From Collinsella sp. (GTDB taxonomy: Bacteria; Actinomycetota; Coriobacteriia; Coriobacteriales; Coriobacteriaceae): DNA of 64,000 nucleotides. Positions within the stretch are counted from its first letter, which is position 1, and each line of letters begins with the position of its first letter. The stretch is taken from assembly GCA_019414345.1 (NCBI GenBank), contig DXMF01000010.1:1-64000 (forward strand). Reading direction: 5' to 3'. Below, piece by piece: positions 45,638 to 53,647 of the stretch. Position numbers and translations under genes: made by a program. The notes below the pieces were generated by a model. The model was not told where the DNA came from, ran no database searches, and was given only the letters and a program-made list of their open reading frames with translations.

Positions 45638-45711
45638 GGCGAAGTGGCCAAGTGGTAAGGCAGAGGCCTGCAAAGCCTTTACCCCCGGTTCGAATCCGGG
45701 CTTCGCCTCCA
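45638..45711 (+). tRNA. tRNA-Cys (GCA)
   Basis: Acceptor GGCGAAG/CTTCGCC, anticodon loop CTGCAAA (anticodon GCA), T-arm CCCGGTTCGAATCCGGG, encoded CCA; 74 bases. Confidence 0.95.
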
Positions 45712-45720
45712 GGCAACATC

Positions 45721-45748
45721 CGGGCGCTCCGGCGCCCGTTTTGTTTTT
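45721..45748 (+). terminator. Terminator after tRNA-Cys
   Basis: CGGGCGC-TCCG-GCGCCCG followed by TTTTGTTTTT, seven bases before the next tRNA-Gly. Confidence 0.85.
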
Positions 45749-45754
45749 ACATAT

Positions 45755-45830
45755 GCGGACATGGCTCAGTTGGTAGAGCACAACCTTGCCAAGGTTGGGG
45801 TCGCGGGTTCGAGCCCCGTTGTCCGCTCCA
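45755..45830 (+). tRNA. tRNA-Gly (GCC), copy 2
   Basis: Identical in sequence to the copy at 45528, including encoded CCA. No separate promoter of the shared tRNA type lies before it, so it is likely read from the first tRNA-Gly promoter. Confidence 0.95.
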
Positions 45831-45838
45831 AACGTAAC

Positions 45839-45870
45839 AGCCCGACTACTACGGTAGCCGGGCTTTTTTT
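45839..45870 (+). terminator. Terminator after the tRNA cluster
   Basis: AGCCCG and CGGGCT form the base of a stem (with CTAC/GTAG above one mismatch) ending in seven T. Confidence 0.9.
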
Positions 45871-46010
45871 GTACCTATCTCCTAGGCTCGAACCCGAGAG
45901 GGGGGCGAGCGTTTTGGGTCGTGGCTGTGGCGTTGTTTGCCGCGAATGTCCGCTTTGGGCGTATCATCGTGGGCATCTCGCATAACCTCGTTGCAAGGGA
46001 GATACGCCCC

Positions 46011-47744
46011 ATGGCTACAGAAAAGTCTTCTTCGCGCTCATGGATGTCCGATGCCGCGATCTATCAGATCTACCCGCGCTCGTTTAAGGATTCGGCTGGT
46101 TCGGGTCTGGGCGATATCGCGGGCATTACCCAGCAGATGGACTATCTTGAGCGGCTGGGTATCGAGGCCATCTGGCTGAGCCCGTTTTACCCATCGCCTC
46201 TTGTCGATGGCGGCTATGATGTGGCGGACTACTGCGATGTCGACCCGCGTCTCGGCTCGCTTGACGACTTCGATGACATGATCGCTGCGGCTCACGCGCG
46301 CGGCATCAAGGTCATCGTCGACATCGTGCCCAACCATTCATCCAACCAGCACCCCTGGTTCAAAGCCGCTCTTGCCGCCGGCCCCGGATCGCCCGAGCGC
46401 GCCCGTTATATCTTCCGCGATGGTCGCGGCGAGCATGGCGAGCTGCCTCCCACCAATTGGAATGCCAACTTTGGCGGCCCCGCATGGACGCGTGTTGCGG
46501 ACGGTCAGTGGTATCTGCACATGTTTACGCCCGAGCAACCGGACTTTGACTGGTCATGCCCCGAGGTTCATGCGCTCTTTTGCGACGTCCTGGCGTTTTG
46601 GAGCGATCGAGGCGTCGACGGCTTTCGCATTGATGTGGCGCAGGGTCTCGCCAAGGATCTCGACCGCGATGACCTCGACCGGTGGCATCTCGCCGAGGGC
46701 GATGACATGGTTGACGACGGCACCCATCCGCTGTGGGACCGCAATGAGGTCCACGAGATCTATCGCGAGTGGCGCCGCGTGTTCGACCGCTATAATCCGC
46801 CGCGCAGTGCCGTTGCCGAGGCGTGGGTGCTGCCCGAGCGCCAGTATCTCTACGCGCGTCCCAGCGAGCTTGGCCAGACATTCAACTTTGAGTTTGCCAA
46901 GGCCACTTGGACCTATGATGACATGCACACTGCAATCGAGAAGGGCTTGAAGGCAGCCGTCGAATCCGATTCCGCCTCGACCTGGGTACTCTCCAACCAC
47001 GACGTGCCGCGCGTGGCGACACGCTATGCCCTGCCGCAAATCAAGGCGACGCGCTACCACCAGATTGCGCTCGACTGGCTCTTACGCGACGGGTCGTCTT
47101 ATGACGAGGACCGTGAACTCGGCGAGCGCCGCGCGCGGGCGGCCCTTTTGCTTGAGCTGGCGCTTCCGGGCTCGGCATACGTGTATCAGGGTGAGGAGCT
47201 CGGCCTTTTTGAGGTGGCTGATATCCCGTGGGCTGCACTCGAAGACCCTACTGCGACCAATACGCACGGACCGAAGAGTGAGAAGGGGCGCGACGGCTGT
47301 CGTGTGCCCCTGCCGTGGGTGGCGGCGGACGATCCCGCGCATGGCGGATCGTTTGGGTTTTCGCCGGCAGACGCCGATGCGGCGCCCCATCTGCCGCAGC
47401 CTGCATGGTTTTCCGATTATGCTGCCGATAGGGAAGAAGCGGACCCGACATCGATGCTTGCGCTCTATCGTGACGCCCTCTGGCTGCGGCGCAAGCTGCG
47501 CGGGTGCGCCAACGATCTTGCGTGGCTCGATCTTGACGGGCGCACCGGCCTTGCGGATGGTGCCGAGGGCGCTGAGGGCGGCGTCATCGCCTATAGCCGC
47601 GACAACGGCTGGGCGTGTGTGACGAACTTTGGCGCAGCACCCGTGGAGCTGCCGGCGGGCAGGGTCCTGCTCACCTCATCACCGCTTGCAGACGGCAGGC
47701 TCGCGCAGGACAGCTCTGCCTGGATTATGCTCGGTGAGATGTAG
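46011..47744 (+). CDS. GH13 alpha-glucosidase / oligo-1,6-glucosidase-like
   Basis: Cytosolic glycoside hydrolase of the alpha-amylase family, 577 residues, no signal peptide. The (beta/alpha)8 motifs are present: DIVPNHSS, GFRIDVAQ (nucleophile Asp), AEAWV (acid Glu) and SNHDVPR (transition-state Asp). QIYPRSFKDSAGSGLGDIAG and GGYDVADYCDVDP are typical of exo-acting alpha-glucosidases. It would release glucose from maltose- or isomaltose-type oligosaccharides. The ATG follows AAGGGAG at 11 bases; an earlier frame start lacks a ribosome site. It stands alone between two tRNA groups. Confidence 0.85.
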   Translation: MATEKSSSRSWMSDAAIYQIYPRSFKDSAGSGLGDIAGITQQMDYLERLGIEAIWLSPFYPSPLVDGGYDVADYCDVDPRLGSLDDFDDMIAAAHARGIKVIVDIVPNHSSNQHPWFKAALAAGPGSPERARYIFRDGRGEHGELPPTNWNANFGGPAWTRVADGQWYLHMFTPEQPDFDWSCPEVHALFCDVLAFWSDRGVDGFRIDVAQGLAKDLDRDDLDRWHLAEGDDMVDDGTHPLWDRNEVHEIYREWRRVFDRYNPPRSAVAEAWVLPERQYLYARPSELGQTFNFEFAKATWTYDDMHTAIEKGLKAAVESDSASTWVLSNHDVPRVATRYALPQIKATRYHQIALDWLLRDGSSYDEDRELGERRARAALLLELALPGSAYVYQGEELGLFEVADIPWAALEDPTATNTHGPKSEKGRDGCRVPLPWVAADDPAHGGSFGFSPADADAAPHLPQPAWFSDYAADREEADPTSMLALYRDALWLRRKLRGCANDLAWLDLDGRTGLADGAEGAEGGVIAYSRDNGWACVTNFGAAPVELPAGRVLLTSSPLADGRLAQDSSAWIMLGEM

Positions 47745-47825
47745 GGGCCTCTTACGGCGAGTTTGCGTTTGCCTGCGCCTTCCGTGGTGGCTGATGTCTT
47801 TGCGAGGTTCGCGAGGGCGTCGCAA

Positions 47826-47873
47826 AACTTTTCAAAAAAAGTTCTTGCATTTGGGTGGATCATCCCGTATATT
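47826..47873 (+). promoter_or_regulatory. Promoter of tRNA-Gly/Val
   Basis: AACTTTT-C-AAAAAAAGTTCTTGCAT leads into -35 TTGCAT and -10 TATATT with 17-base spacer. Third example of the shared upstream block. Confidence 0.8.
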
Positions 47874-47885
47874 AAATCCTCGCAG

Positions 47886-47961
47886 GCGGACATGGCTCAG
47901 TTGGTAGAGCACAACCTTGCCAAGGTTGGGGTCGCGGGTTCGAGCCCCGTTGTCCGCTCCA
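47886..47961 (+). tRNA. tRNA-Gly (GCC), copy 3
   Basis: Third identical tRNA-Gly, read together with tRNA-Val three bases downstream. Confidence 0.95.
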
Positions 47962-47964
47962 TTT

Positions 47965-48039
47965 GGGCGTTTAGCTCAGGGGGAGAGCGCTTCCCTGACA
48001 CGGAAGAGGTCAGAAGTTCAAATCTTCTAACGCCCACCA
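47965..48039 (+). tRNA. tRNA-Val (GAC)
   Basis: Acceptor GGGCGTT/AACGCCC, anticodon stem CTTCC/GGAAG with loop CTGACAC (anticodon GAC), encoded CCA. Confidence 0.95.
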
Positions 48040-48047
48040 AATGTTCG

Positions 48048-48083
48048 CAGCTCAGAGGCTATGTCTCTGGGCTGTTTTGTTTT
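48048..48083 (+). terminator. Terminator after tRNA-Val
   Basis: CAGCTCAGAG pairs with CTCTGGGCTG (one mismatch or wobble) and is followed by TTTTGTTTT. Confidence 0.8.
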
Positions 48084-48386
48084 ATGCCACCAAACATGCC
48101 GGCAAATAAGCCACCAAATATTGATCCAAGGTCTGTACGCGATGGTCTTCGCATCCCGTAGAGGTGCCGGCAGATTGCATACGTCCTGGCCGATCGTGAC
48201 CGCAACATGTTGGTCAAGCACAATCTTTTGGAATCTTTTGGCGTGAGCGGCTTGGTTTTGGTAGGATTTGTCAGCGGCTTGACTAAGGGGGTTTTATAAC
48301 TGCCATGCAGGTAGCCGTGTTGGTAACGTTTTACCGACTTGCCAAGAACCCCTCATAATTAATGCGTCTGCAAAATGACTAATTGC
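48084..48386. other. Gene-free stretch after tRNA-Val
   Basis: No recognisable gene in about 300 bases. CCACCAAA occurs three times: at the tRNA-Val 3' end (48034) and at 48087 and 48111. This could be a faint trace of past integration at the tRNA, but no integrase or remnant protein was found. Short open frames here lack ribosome sites and known motifs. Confidence 0.4.
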
Positions 48387-48400
48387 TTTGACCTGCTGAA

Positions 48401-48448
48401 ACACTATATGTTGTGTTTGACCTAAAAAAAGAATACAGGATATAGATG
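48401..48448 (+). promoter_or_regulatory. NrdR-controlled promoter of nrdDG
   Basis: ACACTATATGTTGTGT (48401-48416) is a near-perfect NrdR box. A weaker second box, ATACAGGATATAGATG (48433-48448), lies 32 bp away centre to centre, the usual three-turn spacing. A promoter fits between them: TTGACC (48417-48422), 18-base spacer, TATAGA (48441-48446). The -10 lies within box 2 and the -35 touches box 1, as expected for repression. nrdR itself is not in the window. The leader of about 220 bases to nrdD has no gene. Confidence 0.82.
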
Positions 48449-48673
48449 CCTCTTTGTCGTATGATAGATGGCGGACAGAGAACGAGAACCTTATTCGCCC
48501 CATTTGGACACGTCTTTGAGCCGCTTGATCGGCCGCGAGGATTGTCCGCATGAGGACTTATGGTTTATCGAGAACACAGATTGCGCGACGGCGCCGCAAG
48601 ACAGGGGCAAGCCCTGCCGGGTATCGTTTGGCTCTGAAGCGCGATGAGGCTACGATGCGAAAGAGGCAAGAGG

Positions 48674-50896
48674 ATGAAGATCATCAAGCGCAGCGGCACC
48701 GAGGTTGTCTTTGACATCGATAAGATCGTCAATGCCATCCGTGCCGCAAACTTGGAGGTCGAGGAGAGCTCTCGTCTTACCGACCGCCAGGTGGTTTACG
48801 CGGCGCAAAACGTCGCCGAGGCATGCGAGAACGCGGGCCACACTGTTTCGGTCGAGGAGATTCAGGATTTGGTCGAGGACGAGATCATGCGTCTCGACTG
48901 CTACGAGGTTGCCCGCCACTACATCATCTATCGCTATGTTCAGAGCCTGAAGCGCCAGAAGAACACGACCGATGACAAGATCCTGTCGCTGATCGAGTGC
49001 AATAACGAAGAGGTCAAGCAGGAGAACTCCAACAAGAACCCGACCGTCAATTCCGTTCAGCGTGACTACATGGCCGGCGAGATCTCCAAGGACCTGACTC
49101 AGCGTGTGCTGCTGCCTCAAGAGATCGTGGATGCCCATAATGAGGGCCTGATCCATTTCCACGATTCGGATTACTTTGCCCAGCACATGCACAACTGCGA
49201 TCTGGTGAACCTGGAGGACATGCTCCAGAACGGCACTGTTATCTCGGGTACGCTGATCGAGAAGCCGCACAGCTTCTCGACCGCCTGCAACATCGCGACG
49301 CAGATCATCGCCCAGGTTGCTTCCTCCCAGTACGGAGGCCAGTCGATTTCGCTGACCCATCTTGCCCCGTTCGTCGAGGTGAGCCGTCAAAAGATTCGCG
49401 GCGAGGTCGCTCGCGAGCTCGAGGAGCTCGGTGTCTCTGCGTCTGCCGAGAAGGTCCGTGAGGTCGTTGAGGACCGTCTGCGTGACGAGATCCGTCGCGG
49501 CGTCCAGACGATTCAGTATCAGGTCGTGACCCTTATGACCACCAATGGCCAGGCGCCGTTCGTGACGGTCTTTATGTATCTTAACGAGGCCCGTACGCCT
49601 CAGGAGAAGCACGACCTTGCCATGATCGTGGAGGAGACGCTTCGCCAGCGCTACGAGGGCGTTAAGAACGAGGCCGGCGTATGGATCACCCCGGCATTCC
49701 CCAAGCTTATCTATGTACTCGAGGACGATAACGTTCACGAGGATTCCCCGTACTTCTACCTGACCCAGCTGGCTGCCAAGTGCACTGCCAAGCGCATGGT
49801 GCCCGATTACATCTCCGAGAAAAAGATGCGCGAGCTCAAGCTGTCGAAGGGCGAGACCGCGGGTAACGGCGACTGCTATACCTGCATGGGCTGCCGCAGC
49901 TTCTTGACGCCCGACCGCTCGGGCAACGGCTTTAACAACGTTGCCAACGCGCTGAACTACGACCCGAACAAGCCCAAGTACTATGGTCGCTTTAACCAGG
50001 GCGTCGTGACCATCAACCTGCCCGATGTCGCGCTGAGCTCGCACCAGGATATGGACAAGTTCTGGAAGATCTTCGACGAGCGCCTTGAGCTGTGCCACCG
50101 CGCCCTGCTGTGCCGTCATGAGCGTCTGATGGGTACGCTTTCGGATGCCGCACCGATTCTTTGGCAGTACGGTGCCCTCGCCCGTCTGAAGAAGGGCGAG
50201 ACGATCGACAAGCTGCTCGTGGGCGGTTACTCCACCATTAGTCTGGGTTATGCCGGCCTGTATGAGTGCGTCAAGTATATGACGGGCCACAGCCACACCG
50301 AGAAGGAGGGCACGCCCTTTGCCATGGCCGTCATGCAACGCATGAACGACAAGTGCGCCGAGTGGAAGGCCGAAAGCGATATTGACTTCTCGCTGTACGG
50401 TACCCCGCTTGAGTCGACGACCTACAAGTTCGCCAAGTGCCTGCAGCGTCGTTTTGGCATCATCCCGGGCGTGACGGACAAGGGCTACATCACCAACAGC
50501 TACCACGTCCATGTGTCTGAGGAGATTGATGCTTTCGATAAGCTCAAGTTCGAGGGTATGTTCCAGCAGCTTTCGCCGGGCGGTGCCATCTCCTACGTCG
50601 AGGTTCCCAACATGCAGGACAACCTCAAGGCTGTCATTCGCGTGATGCAGTACATCTACGACAACATCATGTACGCCGAGCTCAACACCAAGAGCGACTA
50701 CTGCCAGGTGTGCGGCTACGACGGTGAGATCAAGATTGTCGAGGATGACGGCAAGCTGGTGTGGGAGTGCCCCAACTGCGGCAACCGCGATCAGGAGAAG
50801 ATGAACGTCGCCCGTCGTACGTGCGGCTACATCGGTACCCAATTCTGGAACCAGGGTCGAACCGAGGAGATCCGCGACCGCGTGCTGCATCTCTAA
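48674..50896 (+). CDS. nrdD: Anaerobic ribonucleoside-triphosphate reductase
   Basis: Class III reductase making dNTPs without oxygen. The 740-residue protein has an N-terminal ATP-cone (about residues 1-95, KIIKRSGTEVVFD), the catalytic barrel, a C-terminal zinc module (CQVCGYDG...CPNCGN) and the glycyl-radical site RRTCGYIG with Gly718. The ATG is preferred because AAGAGG lies 7 bases upstream; a frame starting ten codons earlier lacks one. nrdG, its activase, follows after two large hairpins. Confidence 0.97.
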   Translation: MKIIKRSGTEVVFDIDKIVNAIRAANLEVEESSRLTDRQVVYAAQNVAEACENAGHTVSVEEIQDLVEDEIMRLDCYEVARHYIIYRYVQSLKRQKNTTDDKILSLIECNNEEVKQENSNKNPTVNSVQRDYMAGEISKDLTQRVLLPQEIVDAHNEGLIHFHDSDYFAQHMHNCDLVNLEDMLQNGTVISGTLIEKPHSFSTACNIATQIIAQVASSQYGGQSISLTHLAPFVEVSRQKIRGEVARELEELGVSASAEKVREVVEDRLRDEIRRGVQTIQYQVVTLMTTNGQAPFVTVFMYLNEARTPQEKHDLAMIVEETLRQRYEGVKNEAGVWITPAFPKLIYVLEDDNVHEDSPYFYLTQLAAKCTAKRMVPDYISEKKMRELKLSKGETAGNGDCYTCMGCRSFLTPDRSGNGFNNVANALNYDPNKPKYYGRFNQGVVTINLPDVALSSHQDMDKFWKIFDERLELCHRALLCRHERLMGTLSDAAPILWQYGALARLKKGETIDKLLVGGYSTISLGYAGLYECVKYMTGHSHTEKEGTPFAMAVMQRMNDKCAEWKAESDIDFSLYGTPLESTTYKFAKCLQRRFGIIPGVTDKGYITNSYHVHVSEEIDAFDKLKFEGMFQQLSPGGAISYVEVPNMQDNLKAVIRVMQYIYDNIMYAELNTKSDYCQVCGYDGEIKIVEDDGKLVWECPNCGNRDQEKMNVARRTCGYIGTQFWNQGRTEEIRDRVLHL

Positions 50897-50907
50897 TACC
50901 GCTCCGG

Positions 50908-51046
50908 GGCTGAACCGAGAGGGCCGCTTGGGCATTTGCTCGCTATTTCGGACAGTCCTGCGCAAGACGAAGGCCACATTAAGTGGCCTTCTTTGCGTGC
51001 GGAACTCATATCGAGCAAAAGCCCAAGCGGCCCTCTCGGTTCAGCC
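50908..51046. repeat. Long hairpin element, copy 3 (nrdD 3' side)
   Basis: Perfect 26-bp outer arms (50908-50933 with 51021-51046), one mismatch, then 8 more pairs (TTTGCTCG/CGAGCAAA). An internal region has TTTCGGACAG on one side and TGCGGAAC on the other, matching the core of copies 1 and 2. Inner helices are CGCAA/TTGCG and GAAGGCCAC/GTGGCCTTC with loop ATTAA. It starts 11 bases after the nrdD stop. Confidence 0.8.
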
Positions 51047-51224
51047 AAGTTGACGTAGTTGAGATGCAGCATGCGGTCTGCTCACTTCTCGAAGTTCTTA
51101 GCGGAAATGAGTTGACTTGCAACAACGTTTTGCTTGCGATGACGGTTGGGCTGCAACAAAGTTTTTATTGGACCTCGAACCCTATACTCGATGTTCGCTT
51201 CGTTCATTGAGTTACCCTTTGCAT

Positions 51225-51308
51225 GAGGCCGGGACATATCGTCCCGCCCGCAGTTTCGCAGGCCGAAGGCCGAGAATGTTTGAGGACGGGATGATATGTC
51301 CCGGCCTC
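51225..51308. repeat. Long hairpin element, copy 4 (nrdG 5' side)
   Basis: 22-bp outer arms with one G-U pair (51225-51246 with 51287-51308). Read on the minus strand, the internal region gives TCCTCAAACAT on one side and CCTGCGAAACT on the other, close to copies 1-3. The cap is GGCC-TTC-GGCC. It ends 15 bases before the nrdG start, next to its GGGAGAG ribosome site. The 130 or so bases between copies 3 and 4 hold nothing recognised. Confidence 0.78.
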
Positions 51309-51323
51309 CCGGGAGAGTTACTT

Positions 51324-51905
51324 ATGAACTACGCGAACATCAAGTATTTCGACATTGCTGATGGGGAAGGCGTTCGTACTTCTCTGTTTGTGAGCGGGTG
51401 CCGTCGTGGGTGCAAGAATTGCTTTAACTCTGTCGCGTGGGACTTTGCTGCGGGTGAGCCGTTCGATCGTGCCGTCGAGGACAAGATTATCGAGAGTCTC
51501 GATCATCCCTTTATCGATGGCCTGACGATTCTGGGTGGCGAGCCTATGGAGCCCGAGAATCAGACGGGGCTCGTTGACTTTATCGAACGCGTGCGTGCGG
51601 CCTATCCCGCGGGGTCAGGAAAGACCATTTGGTGTTTTACCGGCGACGTGCTCGAGGAGCTTATGCCGGGTGGTCGTCACCATACCGAGGCGACGGACCG
51701 TATCCTTGCCTGCCTCGATATGTTGGTGGATGGCCCGTTTGTTCAGGAGCTGTACGATATCTCATTGCGTTTTAGGGGCTCGAGTAACCAGCGTGTGATC
51801 GATATGAACGCTACGCGCGACCGTGCTGAGCGCGAGGGTGTTGCGCTTTGTGATGCGGTTGAACTTTGGCGGGACGATCCAGTCTATTCGACCCATACTA
51901 TGTAG
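51324..51905 (+). CDS. nrdG: Anaerobic ribonucleotide reductase activating protein
   Basis: Radical-SAM activase that installs the glycyl radical on NrdD. The 193-residue protein has Cys26, Cys30 and Cys33 (CRRGCKNC) binding the 4Fe-4S cluster, DGEGVRTSLFVSG before it, and LTILGGEPM, the SAM-binding GGE motif. GGGAGAG lies about 6 bases before the ATG, right after the fourth hairpin element. Probably co-transcribed with nrdD unless the hairpins terminate. Confidence 0.96.
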   Translation: MNYANIKYFDIADGEGVRTSLFVSGCRRGCKNCFNSVAWDFAAGEPFDRAVEDKIIESLDHPFIDGLTILGGEPMEPENQTGLVDFIERVRAAYPAGSGKTIWCFTGDVLEELMPGGRHHTEATDRILACLDMLVDGPFVQELYDISLRFRGSSNQRVIDMNATRDRAEREGVALCDAVELWRDDPVYSTHTM

Positions 51906-51971
51906 CTTGTGGCCGATGCCAAAGGGCGTGGTACCATAGCGCGAACGCAAAATCGGAAAAGTGAGGCCCAG

Positions 51972-52529
51972 ATGATCGATCAGGAAAAAGTCGAGGCCGC
52001 CATTAAGCTGTTGCTTGAGGGCATAGGCGAGGACCCAACTCGTGAGGGCCTGCTGGAGACCCCGGCGCGCGTTGCCCGTATGTATGGTGAGATCGCCGGC
52101 GGTATGGACCAGAGTGCCGAGGAGCACCTGTCCAAAACCTTTGCCGTCGCTTCGAACGATTTGGTTATCGAGCGCGACATCACGTTTTACTCGCTGTGCG
52201 AGCATCATCTGCTGCCGTTTTATGGCAAGGCCGCCATTGGTTATATCCCCAACGGCCGTGTCGCAGGGCTCTCTAAGCTTGCCCGCACGGTTGAGGTCTA
52301 CGCCCGTCGTCTGCAGCTGCAGGAGCAGCTGTGCGCACAGGTTGCCGATGCCCTCATGGAGTATCTCGCTCCCCAGGGAGCGATTGTGCTCATGGAGGCT
52401 GAGCATATGTGCATGACCATGCGCGGCGTGCAAAAGCCTGGCACCAAGACCGTGACGCTCGCTCGCCGCGGCGTCTTTGAGACCGATCCGTCGCTCGAGG
52501 AGCGGTTCTTTAGGATGCTGGGCCGTTAG
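51972..52529 (+). CDS. folE: GTP cyclohydrolase I
   Basis: First step of folate synthesis: GTP to 7,8-dihydroneopterin triphosphate. The 185-residue protein has the zinc ligands Cys76 and His79 (SLCEHHLLPF) and Cys147 (EAEHMCMTMRGVQKPG), plus GLSKLARTVEVYARRLQLQE. The ATG follows GTGAGG. Two bases separate it from the HD hydrolase gene. Confidence 0.96.
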   Translation: MIDQEKVEAAIKLLLEGIGEDPTREGLLETPARVARMYGEIAGGMDQSAEEHLSKTFAVASNDLVIERDITFYSLCEHHLLPFYGKAAIGYIPNGRVAGLSKLARTVEVYARRLQLQEQLCAQVADALMEYLAPQGAIVLMEAEHMCMTMRGVQKPGTKTVTLARRGVFETDPSLEERFFRMLGR

Positions 52530-52530
52530 C

Positions 52531-53112
52531 ATGAGGGTCGTCAACGACTTTACATCGAAGACCGATGAGGGGACGCCGCGTCGCGGCTTCATGGCTTCGG
52601 GCCTGGCCCCCTTTGATGCCATGCCTCGCATTGATTACATTTGTGCCAACGGGCTGTTTCGGCGGCACCTGGGCAACATTGCGCAGTTGGAATCGGGGCG
52701 CATCTTCTGCCGCCACGGTATTGACCATCTGCTCGATGTCGCTCGCATTATGTGGATCAAGAATCTCGAGGAACAGCTCGAATTTGACCGCGAGGTCATC
52801 TACGCCACGGCACTTCTTCACGATATCGGCAAAGATGAACAGTATGAATCGGGTATATCCCATGATGTTGCAAGCGAACGCGTCGCTGATGCGATTCTCG
52901 GCGGCATGCCCGATGATGTGGCGTTTGAGCCGGCCGATGCCGCAGCCATTAAGACGGCCATTCTGGGCCATCGAAAGCTGCGTGTGAACAGCCAACCGCT
53001 TGAGCGTCTGCTCTATGCAGCCGACAAAGCGTCGCGCGCCTGCTTTGCATGTCCCGCGCGCAATGCTTGCAACTGGAGCGAGGATAAAAAGAACCTGTCG
53101 ATTCGCGTGTAG
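52531..53112 (+). CDS. HD-domain metal-dependent hydrolase in the folate gene group
   Basis: A 193-residue HD-superfamily protein: HGIDHLLDVARI, then LLHDIGKDEQYESGISHDVAS give the H...HD...D metal ligands, with a late AADKASR. It ends with CFACPARNAC, four residues with cysteines that may bind metal. It lies between folE and folB, so a phosphohydrolase step on a pterin (such as dihydroneopterin triphosphate, where the dedicated enzyme is often missing) is a reasonable guess. This is inference from position only. Confidence 0.78.
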   Translation: MRVVNDFTSKTDEGTPRRGFMASGLAPFDAMPRIDYICANGLFRRHLGNIAQLESGRIFCRHGIDHLLDVARIMWIKNLEEQLEFDREVIYATALLHDIGKDEQYESGISHDVASERVADAILGGMPDDVAFEPADAAAIKTAILGHRKLRVNSQPLERLLYAADKASRACFACPARNACNWSEDKKNLSIRV

Positions 53113-53155
53113 TTAGTTTGCGCGGTCGGGGTTCTAAACGAAGGAGACGATCGCG

Positions 53156-53641
53156 ATGAGCAACAAGAAACTGCCCGAGAATGCAACCAAGACTGAAGGC
53201 GCCGAGCTCGCCCGCCGTGGAAGGGGCGAAATATCCACCGCAACGGCGGTACCCCACGTGAGCTATGACGATCTGCGCCATGCCGACCGCATCACCGTTG
53301 AAGGTCTTGAGGTTTTTGCTAACCACGGCGTATATCCCGAAGAGAACGCGCTGGGCCAGAAGTTCATCGTGTCCCTGGTGCTCTATGCCGACCTGCGTGC
53401 AGCGGGGGAGCACGATAACCTGGACGCCTCGATTGACTACGGCTCGGTATGCCACGATGTCGATGGCTATCTGCGCGAGCATACGTTTAAGCTCATCGAG
53501 GCTGCAGCCGAGGGTGTGGCCCAGATGCTGCTGCGTCGTTACCCCCTGCTGCTTGGCGTGCACGTTAAGCTCGATAAGCCTTGGGCGCCCGTCGGTCTTC
53601 CCCTGGCAAGCTGCGGTGTCGAGATCGAGCGCGTGCGCTAG
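53156..53641 (+). CDS. folB: Dihydroneopterin aldolase with N-terminal extension
   Basis: Converts dihydroneopterin to 6-hydroxymethyl-dihydropterin. The FolB core starts near residue 45: ITVEGLEVFANHGVYPEENALGQKFIVSL, with the catalytic Lys in VKLDKPWAP. The 161-residue protein has a Lys/Glu-rich extension of about 44 residues not found in usual FolB proteins (about 120 residues). AAGGAG lies upstream of the first ATG, so the extension seems translated. folK and folP are not in the window. Confidence 0.9.
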   Translation: MSNKKLPENATKTEGAELARRGRGEISTATAVPHVSYDDLRHADRITVEGLEVFANHGVYPEENALGQKFIVSLVLYADLRAAGEHDNLDASIDYGSVCHDVDGYLREHTFKLIEAAAEGVAQMLLRRYPLLLGVHVKLDKPWAPVGLPLASCGVEIERVR

Positions 53642-53647
53642 TCGACG

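Noticed and set aside
45534..45837. Open frames running through the tRNA genes
   Set aside because: They are translations of tRNA-Gly and tRNA-Cys; the RNA genes explain the sequence fully.
48141..48300. Short frames after tRNA-Val that might be integrase remnants
   Set aside because: No integrase motif, no ribosome site and several stops in all frames.
50983..51210. Short plus-strand frame inside and after hairpin copy 3
   Set aside because: It starts within the inner loop arm and reads through the inverted repeat; no ribosome site and no likeness to a protein.
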